A DNA stretch of 64,000 nucleotides from Parapristionchus giblindavisi (lineage: Eukaryota; Nematoda; Chromadorea; Rhabditida; Diplogasteridae): positions 1,287,001 to 1,351,000 of the forward strand of contig CALSFV010000212.1 in NCBI GenBank assembly GCA_943737045.1, given 5' to 3'. A program made the position numbers and the translations under genes. The notes below the pieces were generated by a model. The model saw only the letters and a program-made list of their open reading frames with translations, ran no database searches and was not told the origin of the DNA. Positions 54,717-64,000 of this stretch are shown here, piece after piece (positions within the stretch are counted from its first letter, which is position 1; each line of letters opens with the position of its first letter).

Positions 54717-54812
54717 ATCGTCGATGTTGTGGGGTTGTTTCTCTGTAGATGGGGTTGGTACCGTGGACCATATAAAGGGAATTGAAAGAAGGAGGAGTAC
54801 GTCAATATCATG
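54714..54812 (+). pseudogene. Tc1-type transposase DDE-domain fragment, short (right arm)
   Basis: The plus-strand frame reads MLWGCFSVDGVGTVDHIKGIERRRSTSIS and then a TGA near 54810. It is the diverged inverted copy of the minus-strand WGYFSAVGVGPLGHVKGIM segment in the left arm. Only about 30 codons of the catalytic domain remain, with none of the acidic active-site residues. It reads outward, toward the right end. The nucleotide match to the left arm is clear across CAACCCCA and the following 70 bases. Confidence 0.7.
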
Positions 54813-55429
54813 AAGACCCATTTCCTTCCCTCAAACATCGTTTCAGCCAAGTTTAGAAGCTTTAGGTATCCAAATTTGTTGAAATTCCGCCGTTTCTTGC
54901 TTGTTGTCCTTTACATTGAGCGTCGGATTCTCCTTCTAGATGCGGGCAATCAGGCGATCAGAGGTCGTAGTCGTTTTGCGAGGTGGTCCATTAATCTTCT
55001 TCATTGTTTGCGCTTAGATTGAAGCTATGATGACCTTGTGGATGGTCGAAACAGACACCCGGAAATACTGTGAGAGGGTGACTGCGGACAGTCCCATCTG
55101 AAGTCAACGACGAATGGATTCTCGCTCGGATATCGATAGATTCTTGCTCCCAAGAGGCTGTGTAATAGCTTTGCAACGATATAACACTCATTGGTGGCGA
55201 AATGAATGGGAAAACTCAGAAGAAATCGAAGAAAACGAAAATCTCATTTTTTCGACTTTTGATATATTTCAAATAAATTTTTCCATAAGAGTTCAACCGG
55301 GGTGTTTATTTGTGAAAAACACGTAAAAACAATCTCAAAATAGTCCCTGAAAAGCTGGACAGGATCGGTTAAGTTTGAAAAAAGTTATGACGAAAAATGT
55401 ACTTTTTGGTATACTTTTGGACGGTACTG
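54717..55429 (-). repeat. Right inverted arm of the Tc1-like element
   Basis: This arm is the reverse complement of the left arm (about 713 bp). The outer 58 bases (55372-55429) are identical to the left end; the first mismatch is at arm position 59 (T for C). Inner differences include small insertions and the loss of the ATG that starts the left-arm reading frame. Confidence 0.88.
54843..55160 (-). pseudogene. Tc1-type transposase N-terminal DNA-binding region, broken (right arm)
   Basis: Read on the minus strand, this begins ASWEQESIDIRARIHSSLTSDG. After a frameshift near 55075 it continues LSQYFRVSVSTIHKVIIASI, a stop, then AQTMKKINGPPRKTTTTSDRLIARI, a stop, then KENPTLNVKDNKQETAEF and a further stop. 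These are the first helix-turn-helix, the GRPR-like linker (here NGPPRKT) and the second helix-turn-helix of a Tc1-type transposase. The family resemblance is better preserved here than in the left arm. No start codon survives at the position of the left-arm ATG (ACACAGCC against ATAATGGCC). Non-functional. Confidence 0.8.
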
Positions 55430-55431
55430 TA
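55430..55431. other. TA target-site duplication, right copy
   Basis: The right transposon end GGTACTG is followed by TACATATTGGCCGTACT, which resumes the satellite monomer at its position 130. It pairs with the TA at 53843-53844. Confidence 0.93.
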
Positions 55432-56586
55432 CATATTGGCCGTACTTACCACTTTGAAATAGTCTATCTTATTCAGAATTTTTCGCTCTTTCATTTGGTA
55501 TATGACACGATAGGTTTCAATTTCATTTTCATATTTCTCAAGTTATCTTGATCATATCAGAGTAAAAGCTACTTTTGTACTTCGGTCATTACAGCAGCAG
55601 TAAAATATTACAGCTCGACATGACCTGAAGTGTGTCTCATTCAGAATTGTTTTCTCTTTCACATAGTATATTACTCGATAAGTATCATTGACAATTAGAC
55701 TTGTAACGAATTATTTTGTACCAAAAACAGAGAGTATTGAAAGATAAATTTACATATTGGCCGTACTGACCACTTTGAAATAGTCTATCTTATTCAGAAT
55801 TGTTCGCTCTTTCATTTGGTATATGACACGATAGGTTTCATTTTCATTTTCATATTTGTCAAGTTATCTTGATCATATCAGAGTAAAAGCTACTTTTGTA
55901 CTTCGCTCATTATAGCAGCAGTAAAATATTACAGCTCGACATGACCTGAAGTGTGTCTCATTCAGAATTGTTTTCTCTTTCACATAGTATATTACTCGAT
56001 AAGTATCATTGACAATTAGACTTGTAACGAATTATTTTGTACCAAAAACAGAGTGTATTGAAAGATAAATTTACATATTGGCCGTACTGACCACTTTGAA
56101 ATAGTCTATCTTATTCAGAATTTTTTCGCTCTTTCATTTGGTATATGACACGATAGGTTTCATTTTCATTTTGATATTTGTCAAGTTATCTTGATCTTAT
56201 CAGAGTAAAAGCTACTTTTGTACTTCGCTCATTATAGCAGCAGTAAAATATTACAGCTCGACATGACTTGAAGTGTGTCTCATTCAGAATTGTTTTCTCT
56301 TTCACATAGTATATTACTCGATAAGTATCATTGACAATTAGACTTGTAACGAATTATTTTGTGCCAAAAACAGAGAGTATTGAAAGATAAATTTACATAT
56401 TGGCCGTACTGACCACTTTGAAATAGTCTATCTTATTCAGAATTTTTTCGCTCTTTCATTTGGTATATGACACGATAGGTTTCATTTTCATTTTGATATT
56501 TGTCAAGTTATCTTGATCATATCAGAGTAAAAGCTACTTTTGTACTTCGGTCATTATAGCAGCAGTAAAATATTACAGCTCGACAT

Positions 56587-57029
56587 GACCTGAAGTGTGT
56601 CTCATTCAGAATTGTTTTCTCTTTCACATAGTATATTACTCGATAAGTATCATTGACAATTAGACTTGTAACGATTTATTTTGTACCAAAAACAGAGAGT
56701 ATTGAAAGATAAATTTACATATTGGCCGTACTGACCACTTTGAAATAGTCTATCTTATTCAGAATTTTTTCGCTCTTTCATTTGGTATATGACACGATAG
56801 GTTTCATTTTCATTTTGATATTTGTCAAGTTATCTTGATCATATCAGAGTAAAAGCTACTTTTGTACTTCGGTATCTTATTCAGAATTGTTCGCTCTTTC
56901 ATTTGGTATATGACACGATAGGTTTCATTTTCATTTTCATATTTCGAAAGTTATCTTGATCATATCAGAGTAAAAGCTACTTTTGTACTTCGCTCATTAT
57001 AGCAGCAGTAAAATATTACAGCTCGACAT
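56587..57029 (+). repeat. Deletion-junction fusion monomer (443 bp)
   Basis: The copy starting at 56587 is normal up to CTTCGGT at about 56873 (monomer position 287). It then jumps directly into TATCTTATTCAGAATTGTTCGC, which belongs at position 165 of a following copy. Two monomers should span 642 bp; here there are 443, so about 199 bp are missing. At most one or two bases of homology are present at the joint. The sequence after the joint is the first family III (GTTCGC, TTTCGAAAG) copy. Confidence 0.88.
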
Positions 57030-60000
57030 GACCTGAAGTGTGTCTCATTCAGAATTGTTTTCTCTTTCACATAGTATATTACTCGATAAGTATCATTGAC
57101 AATTAGACTTGTAACGAATTATTTTGTACCAAAAACAGAGTGTATTGAAAGATAAATTTACATATTGGCCGTACTGACCACTTTGAAATAGTCTATCTTA
57201 TTCAGAATTTTTTCGCTCTTTCATTTGGTATATGACACGATAGGTTTCATTTTCATTTTGATATTTGTCAAGTTATCTTGATCATATCAGAGTAAAAGCT
57301 ACTTTTGTACTTCGCTCATTATAGCAGCAGTAAAATATTACAGCTCGACATGACTTGAAGTGTGTCTCATTCAGAATTTTTTCCTCTTTCACATAGTATA
57401 TCTCTCGATAAGTATCATTGACAATTAGACTTGTAACGAATTATTTTGTACCAAAAACAGAGAGTATTGAAAGATAAATTTACATATTGGCCGTACTGAC
57501 CACTTTGAAATAGTCTATCTTTTTCAGAATTTTTTCGCTCTTTCATTTGGTATATGACACGATAGGTTTCATTTTCATTTTGATATTTGTCAAGTTATCT
57601 TGATCATATCAGAGTAAAAGCTACTTTTGTACTTCGCTCATTATAGCAGCAGTAAAATATTACAGCTCGACATGACCTGAAGTGTGTCTCATTCAGAATT
57701 GTTTTCTCTTTCACATAGTATATTACTCGATAAGTATCATTGACAATTAGACTTGTAACGAATTATTTTGTACCAAAAACAGAGTGTATTGAAAGATAAA
57801 TTTACATATTGGCCGTACTGACCACTTTGAAATAGTCTATCTTATTCAGAATTTTTTCGCTCTTTCATTTGGTATATGACACGATAGGTTTCATTTTCAT
57901 TTTGATATTTGTCAAGTTATCTTGATCATATCAGAGTAAAAGCTACTTTTGTACTTCGGTCATTATAGCAGCAGTAAAATATTACAGCTCGACATGACCT
58001 GAAGTGTGTCTCATTCAGAATTGTTTTCTCTTTCACATAGTATAATACTCGATAAGTATCATTGACAATTAGACTTGTAACGAATTATTTTGTACCAAAA
58101 ACAGAGAGTATTGAAAGATAAATTTACATATTGGCCGTACTGACCACTTTGAAATAGTCTATCTTATTCAGAATTGTTCGCTCTTTCATTTGGTATATGA
58201 AACGATAGGTTTCATTTTCATTTTCATATTTGTCAAGTTATCTTGATCATATCAGAGTAAAAGCTACTTTTGTACTTCGCTCATTATAGCAGCAGTAAAA
58301 TATTACAGCTCGACATGACCTGAAGTGTGTCTCATTCAGAATTGTTTTCTCTTTCACATAGTATATTACTCGATAAGTATCATTGACAATTAGACTTGTA
58401 ACGAATTATTTTGTACCAAAAACAGAGAGTATTGAAAGATAAATTTACATATTGTCCGTACTGACCACTTTGAAATAGTCTATCTTATTCAGAATTGTTC
58501 GCTCTTTCATTTGGTATATGACACGATAGGTTTCATTTTCATTTTCATATTTCGAAAGTTATCTTGATCATATCAGAGTAAAAGCTACTTTTGTACTTCG
58601 CTCATTATAGCAGCAGTAAAATATTACAGCTCGACATGACCTGAAGTGTGTCTCATTCAGAATTGTTTTCTCTTTCACATAGTATATTACTCGATAAGTA
58701 TCATTGACAATTAGACTTGTAACGAATTATTTTGTACCAAAAACAGAGTGTATTGAAAGATAAATTTACATATTGGCCGTACTGACCACTTTGAAATAGT
58801 CTATCTTATTCAGAATTTTTTCGCTCTTTCATTTGGTATATGACACGATAGGTTTCATTTTCATTTTGATATTTGTCAAGTTATCTTGATCATATCAGAG
58901 TAAAAGCTACTTTTGTACTTCGCTCATTATAGCAGCAGTAAAATATTACAGCTCGACATGACTTGAAGTGTGTCTCATTCAGAATTGTTTTCTCTTTCAC
59001 ATAGTATATTACTCGATAAGTATCATTGACAATTAGACTTGTAACGAATTATTTTGTACCAAAAACAGAGTGTATTGAAAGATAAATTTACATATTGGCC
59101 GTACTGACCACTTTGAAATAGTCTATCTTATTCAGAATTTTTTCGCTCTTTCATTTGGTATATGACACGATAGGTTTCATTTTCATTTTGATATTTGTCA
59201 AGTTATCTTGATCATATCAGAGTAAAAGCTACTTTTGTACTTCGGTCATTATAGCAGCGGTAAAATATCACAGCTCGACATGACCTGAAGTGTGTCTCAT
59301 TCAGAATTTTTTCCTCTTTCACATAGTATATTACTCGATAAGTATCATTGACAATTAGACTTGTAACGATTTATTTTGTACCAAAAACAGAGAGTATTGA
59401 AAGATAAATTTACATATTGGCCGTACTGACCACTTTGAAATAGTCTATCTTATTCAGAATTTTTTCGCTCTTTCATTTGGTATATGACACGATATGTTTC
59501 ATTTTCATTTTGATATTTGTCAAGTTATCTTGATCATATAAGAGTAAAAGCTACTTTTGTACTTCGGTCATTATAGCAGCGGTAAAATATCACAGCTCGA
59601 CATGACCTGAAGTGTGTCTCATTCAGAATTGTTTTCTCTTTCACATAGTATATTACTCGATAAGTATCATTGACAATTAGACTTGTAACGAATTATTTTG
59701 TACCAAAAACAGAGTGTATTGAAAGATAAATTTACATATTGTCCGTACTGACCACTTTGAAATAGTCTATCTTATTCAGAATTGTTCGCTCTTTCATTTG
59801 GTATATGACACGATAGGTTTCATTTTCATTTTCATATTTCGAAAGTTATCTTGATCATATCAGAGTAAAAGCTACTTTTGTACTTCGCTCATTATAGCAG
59901 CAGTAAAATATTACAGCTCGACATGACCTGAAGTGTGTCTCATTCAGAATTGTTTTCTCTTTCACATAGTATATTACTCGATAAGTATCATTGACAATTA

Positions 60001-63000
60001 GACTTGTAACGAATTATTTTGTACCAAAAACAGAGTGTATTGAAAGATAAATTTACATATTGGCCGTACTGACCACTTTGAAATAGTCTATCTTATTCAG
60101 AATTTTTTCGCTCTTTCATTTGGTATATGACACGATAGGTTTCATTTTCATTTTGATATTTGTCAAGTTATCTTGATCATATCAGAGTAAAAGCTACTTT
60201 TGTACTTCGGTCATTATAGCAGCAGTAAAATATTACAGCTCGACATGACCTGAAGTGTGTCTCATTCAGAATTGTTTTCTCTTTCACATAGTATATTACT
60301 CGATAAGTATCATTGACAATTAGACTTGTAACGATTTATTTTGTACCAAAAACAGAGAGTATTGAAAGATAAATTTACATATTGGCCGTACTGACCACTT
60401 TCATATAGTTTATCTTATTCAGAATTGTTCGCTCTTTCATTTGGTATATGACACGATAGGTTTCATTTTCATTTTCATATTTCGAAAGTTATCTTGATCA
60501 TATCAGAGTAAAAGCTACTTTTGTACTTCGCTCATTATAGCAGCAGTAAAATATTACAGCTCGACATGACCTGAAGTGTGTCTCATTCAGAATTGTTTTC
60601 TCTTTCACATAGTATATTACTCGATAAGTATCATTGACAATTAGACTTGTAACGAATTATTTTGTACCAAAAACAGAGAGTATTGAAAGATAAATTTACA
60701 TATTGTCCGTACTGACCACTTTGAAATAGTCTATCTTATTCAGAATTGTTCGCTCTTTCATTTGGTATATGACACGATAGGTTTCATTTTCATTTTCATA
60801 TTTCGAAAGTTATCTTGATCATATCAGAGTAAAAGCTACTTTTGTACTTCGCTCATTATAGCAGCAGTAAAATATTACAGCTCGACATGACCTGAAGTGT
60901 GTCTCATTCAGAATTGTTTTCTCTTTCACATAGTATATTACTCGATAAGTATCATTGACAATTAGACTTGTAACGAATTATTTTGTACCAAAAACAGAGT
61001 GTATTGAAAGATAAATTTACATATTGGCCGTACTGACCACTTTGAAATAGTCTATCTTATTCAGAATTTTTTCGCTCTTTCATTTGGTATATGACACGAT
61101 ATGTTTCATTTTCATTTTGATATTTGTCAAGTTATCTTGATCATATAAGAGTAAAAGCTACTTTTGTACTTCGGTCATTATAGCAGCGGTAAAATATCAC
61201 AGCTCGACATGACCTGAAGTGTGTCTCATTCAGAATTGTTTTCTCTTTCACATAGTATATTACTCGATAAGTATCATTGACAATTAGACTTGTAACGAAT
61301 TATTTTGTACCAAAAACAGAGTGTATTGAAAGATAAATTTACATATTGTCCGTACTGACCACTTTGAAATAGTCTATCTTATTCAGAATTGTTCGCTCTT
61401 TCATTTGGTATATGACACGATAGGTTTCATTTTCATTTTCATATTTGTCAAGTTATCTTGATCATATCAGAGTAAAAGCTACTTTTGTACTTCGGTCATT
61501 ATAGCAGCAGTAAAATATTACAGCTCGACATGACCTGAAGTGTGTCTCATTCAGAATTGTTTTCTCTTTCACATAGTATATTACTCGATAAGTATCATTG
61601 ACAATTAGACTTGTAACGAATTATTTTGTACCAAAAACAGAGAGTATTGAAAGATAAATTTACATATTGTCCGTACTGACCACTTTGAAATAGTCTATCT
61701 TATTCAGAATTGTTCGCTCTTTCATTTGGTATATGACACGATAGGTTTCATTTTCATTTTCATATTTCGAAAGTTATCTTGATCATATCAGAGTAAAAGC
61801 TACTTTTGTACTTCGCTCATTATAGCAGCAGTAAAATATTACAGCTCGACATGACCTGAAGTGTGTCTCATTCAGAATTGTTTTCTCTTTCACATAGTAT
61901 ATTACTCGATAAGTATCATTGACAATTAGACTTGTAACGAATTATTTTGTACCAAAAACAGAGTGTATTGAAAGATAAATTTACATATTGTCCGTACTGA
62001 CCACTTTGAAATAGTCTATCTTATTCAGAATTGTTCGCTCTTTCATTTGGTATATGACACGATAGGTTTCATTTTCATTTTCATATTTCGAAAGTTATCT
62101 TGATCATATCAGAGTAAAAGCTACTTTTGTACTTCGCTCATTATAGCAGCAGTAAAATATTACAGCTCGACATGACCTGAAGTGTGTCTCATTCAGAATT
62201 GTTTTCTCTTTCACATAGTATATTACTCGATAAGTATCATTGACAATTAGACTTGTAACGAATTATTTTGTACCAAAAACAGAGAGTATTGAAAGATAAA
62301 TTTACATATTGTCCGTACTGACCACTTTGAAATAGTCTATCTTATTCAGAATTGTTCGCTCTTTCATTTGGTATATGACACGATAGGTTTCATTTTCATT
62401 TTCATATTTCGAAAGTTATCTTGATCATATCAGAGTAAAAGCTACTTTTGTACTTCGCTCATTATAGCAGCAGTAAAATATTACAGCTCGACATGACCTG
62501 AAGTGTGTCTCATTCAGAATTGTTTTCTCTTTCACATAGTATATTACTCGATAAGTATCATTGACAATTAGACTTGTAACGAATTATTTTGTACCAAAAA
62601 CAGAGTGTATTGAAAGATAAATTTACATATTGTCCGTACTGACCACTTTGAAATAGTCTATCTTATTCAGAATTGTTCGCTCTTTCATTTGGTATATGAC
62701 ACGATAGGTTTCATTTTCATTTTCATATTTCGAAAGTTATCTTGATCATATCAGAGTAAAAGCTACTTTTGTACTTCGGTCATTATAGCAGCAGTAAAAT
62801 ATTACAGCTCGACATGACTTGAAGTGTGTCTCATTCAGAATTGTTTTCTCTTTCACATAGTATATTACTCGATAAGTATCATTGACAATTAGACTTGTAA
62901 CGAATTATTTTGTACCAAAAACAGAGAGTATTGAAAGATAAATTTACATATTGGCCGTACTGACCACTTTGAAATAGTCTATCTTATTCAGATTTTTTTC

Positions 63001-63431
63001 GCTCTTTCATTTGGTATATGACACGATAGGTTTCATTTTCATTTTGATATTTGTCAAGTTATCTTGATCATATCAGAGTAAAAGCTACTTTTGTACTTCG
63101 GTCATTATAGCAGCGGTAAAATATCACAGCTCGACATGACCTGAAGTGTGTCTCATTCAGAATTTTTTCCTCTTTCACATAGTATATTACTCGATAAGTA
63201 TCATTGACAATTAGACTTGTAACGATTTATTTTGTACCAAAAACAGAGAGTATTGAAAGATAAATTTGCATATTGGCCGTACTGACCACTTTGAAATAGT
63301 CTATCTTATTCAGAATTTTTTCGCTCTTTCATTTGGTATATGACACGATAGGTTTCATTTTCATTTTGATATTTGTCAAGTTATCTTGATCATATCAGAG
63401 TAAAAGCTACTTTTGTACTTCGCTCATTATA
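56874..63431 (+). repeat. Family III satellite block (GTTCGC / TTTCGAAAG variants)
   Basis: Many monomers here carry AATTGTTCGCTC and CATATTTCGAAAGTT in place of TTTTTTCGC and ATATTTGTCAAGTT. TTTCGAAAG occurs nine times (near 56945, 58551, 59838, 60481, 60802, 61767, 62087, 62408 and 62729) and nowhere upstream of 56874. The four copies from 61532 to 62815 are almost identical and alternate GAGAGTATTG with GAGTGTATTG, a local dimer of about 642 bp. The copies at 59282 and 60889 share two rare changes (GATATGTTTC, CATATAAGAG), 1607 bp or five monomers apart. Confidence 0.8.
63430..63431. other. TA target site at the second transposon
   Basis: The satellite reads CGCTCATTATA up to monomer position 294, where other copies continue GCAGCAG. 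The CAGTGGTGGCC transposon end begins immediately after this TA. The matching duplicate would lie beyond the window. Confidence 0.75.
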
Positions 63432-64000
63432 CAGTGGTGGCCAGAAGGATATCATATTTTGGTTTTTTTAGCATAACTTTTCTTGTAGTTAACCTATCAC
63501 CTTGAAATTTTTATATAGTGTGCTCAAACATGTTTCACAATGTGTACCGAGGAATGGGGCCGGTTTTTCAATTTTAACGGCTTTCAGGCTACAATATCCC
63601 AAAATGACAGTATGGCTCATTTTGAGGAAGTTACTTCTCCTCTAATTTTTAAACGTATTTATGCATTATTTCGGGGTTTTATCACTAATATATTTTGAAA
63701 AATCAATTAAACAAATTTATTAACAATATTCAACATGTTAACAATCAAAATAATTGATTAAATCACAGACAAAATGGATAGCTCATGTGGGTGATGCCTG
63801 GGCAACAATTCAGGTTCAAATCGAATATTAAACAGATTAACTTAACAAATATTAATTTAGTACTTAGTTTCCATGCTTTTGACTAATATTATGACTGCTT
63901 TTGACTAAGTAGCGAGTAGGAGCGTACGATAGCCGTTGCTATCATGATTTCAATGTTTCGCTGCAGTGGACATAGTCCGAGTTCCTGTGCACCATGACGT
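63432..64000. mobile_element. Left end of a second Tc1/mariner-like element, partial
   Basis: The sequence starts CAGTGGTGGCCAGAAGG directly after TA. This resembles the terminal sequences of Tc1-like elements and is similar in layout to the 53845 element: CAGT, then GGCCAGAAG against GTCCAAAAG, then CATAACTTTT about 40 bases in, then AACCTATCA against AACCGATCA. The rest is AT-rich leader-like sequence. No transposase domain can be recognised in the 569 bases available. An ATG at 63994 in a favourable context (CACCATGAC), with an in-frame stop seven codons upstream, could be the beginning of a gene, but only two codons are visible. The opposite terminus is outside the window, so completeness is unknown. 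Alternatively it could be a short non-autonomous relative. Confidence 0.65.

Larger units (their letters stand above)
53845..55429. mobile_element. Non-autonomous Tc1-like element, 1585 bp, inverted-duplication structure
   Basis: The ends read CAGTACCGTCC..GGACGGTACTG and are flanked by TA. Unlike normal Tc1 elements, with short or ~200-bp inverted ends around one transposase gene, almost the whole element is an inverted repeat: arm 53845-54561 matches the complement of 54717-55429, with a 155-bp single-copy centre. The outer 58 bp of the arms are identical; inner parts have diverged clearly. Each arm carries a remnant of the transposase N-terminal region pointing inward and a piece of the DDE domain pointing outward. 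Stops and frameshifts in every remnant make it incapable of encoding transposase; movement would have needed one supplied in trans. The arrangement probably arose by an aberrant inverted duplication of an older, already decaying Tc1-like copy. Confidence 0.9.
51463..56873 (+). repeat. Tetrameric higher-order repeat, ~1286 bp, interrupted by a transposon
   Basis: The monomer order is: GTTCGC copy with CTTCGCTC; GAGTGTATTG copy with GATCTTATCAG; GACTTGAAG copy with TTGTGCCAAAAAC; then a fourth copy. GATCTTATCAG lies at 52034 and 53320 (1286 bp) and at 56193, which is 1286 bp further once the 1587-bp insertion plus target duplication is removed. TTGTGCC recurs likewise. AGCGGTAAAATATCACAG ends the third monomer in the first two units only. 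ACGATTTATT marks the fourth monomer at 53714 and 56587. Confidence 0.85.
55430..63431 (+). repeat. Satellite array, right part: ~25 tandem monomers
   Basis: The same satellite resumes after the transposon, in the same phase and orientation. The interrupted monomer (start 53714) resumes at the duplicated TA and ends before 55622; without the insertion it is 321 bp. Later copies start at 55622, 55943, 56265, 56587, 57030, 57352, 57674, 57996, 58317, 58638, 58960, 59282, 59604, 59925, 60247, 60568, 60889, 61211, 61532, 61853, 62174, 62495, 62816 and 63138. The last copy stops at its position 294, where a second transposon end begins. The 443-bp interval 56587-57030 reflects a ~199-bp deletion. 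Confidence 0.97.

Noticed and set aside
54764..54780. TATA-like promoter (CCATATAAAGG)
   Set aside because: It lies inside the DDE-domain fragment, where it encodes HIKG, and the left arm has the diverged equivalent. No evidence of promoter use.
54810..55326. Plus-strand open frames of about 70 codons over the right arm
   Set aside because: They are antisense to the right-arm transposase remnant and terminal repeat; none resembles a known protein.
1..63431. CRISPR-like regular spacing of identical segments
   Set aside because: The whole 321-bp unit repeats, including what would be spacers, and there are no unique spacers or cas genes. It is tandem satellite DNA.
1..63431. CENP-B box in the monomer
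   Set aside because: I looked for TTCG followed at the right spacing by A and CGGG. CTTCGGTCATTATAG and TTTCGCTCTTTCATT do not fit, so the centromere idea rests only on array structure.
63432..64000. Transposase coding sequence in the second element
   Set aside because: Frames on both strands are short and I could not match any to Tc1 domains; only an uncertain ATG at 63994 remains.

Overview
The window is almost entirely one satellite DNA array. About 61.8 kb of the 64 kb consists of roughly 192 head-to-tail copies of an AT-rich monomer of 321-322 bp, all in the same orientation. There are no ribosomal, tRNA or ordinary protein-coding genes. The only coding remnants belong to Tc1/mariner-superfamily DNA transposons. 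Megasatellite-scale tandem repeats with higher-order structure plus Tc1-like elements inserted at TA point to a eukaryote, most likely an invertebrate animal, and to pericentromeric, centromeric or other constitutive heterochromatin. I cannot name the species.

Layout (monomer phase set at the GACCTGAAGTG motif). 1-10591: family I monomers (GTCTCTTTCAG or GACCTAAAG starts, CAAGACC boundaries, CAATTTCATTTTC second half), settling into dimeric/tetrameric higher-order repeats (HORs) from 5774. 10592-10913: a hybrid monomer switching from family I to family II. 10914-32164: family II (AGTCTATC, TTGATATTTGTC), organised in turn as trimers, pentamers (1610 bp), tetramers (1287-1288 bp) and dimers. 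32165-37311: blocks reused 12 monomers (3861 bp) apart. 37312-48568: mainly a trimeric HOR of about 965 bp, with a dimeric stretch inside. 48569-51462: shuffled hybrid monomers. 51463-56873: a tetrameric HOR of about 1286 bp, split by a transposon. 56874-63431: family III variants (GTTCGC, TTTCGAAAG), starting at a deletion junction.

The monomer itself is an old dimer. Two halves of about 153 and 168 bp both carry TCAGAATTTTT-C-CTCTTTCA-TATA-CGATA-GT-TCATT, so the ancestral unit was probably about 160 bp.

Two mobile elements are present. The first (53845-55429) is inserted in one monomer with a TA duplication. It is an unusual near-complete inverted duplication: two arms of about 715 bp, each holding a decayed Tc1-type N-terminal DNA-binding region and an oppositely oriented piece of the DDE catalytic domain, separated by a 155-bp single-copy centre. 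It is dead as a coding unit but could fold into a long hairpin. The second begins at 63432 (CAGTGGTGGCC end, at a TA) and runs off the window, so the satellite gives way there to non-satellite sequence.

The main biology is therefore satellite evolution: repeated changes of HOR multiplicity, hybrid monomers produced by exchange inside monomers, and a transposon that landed after the local tetramer had already amplified. Copy numbers and HOR boundaries were read by hand and depend on the assembly being correct.
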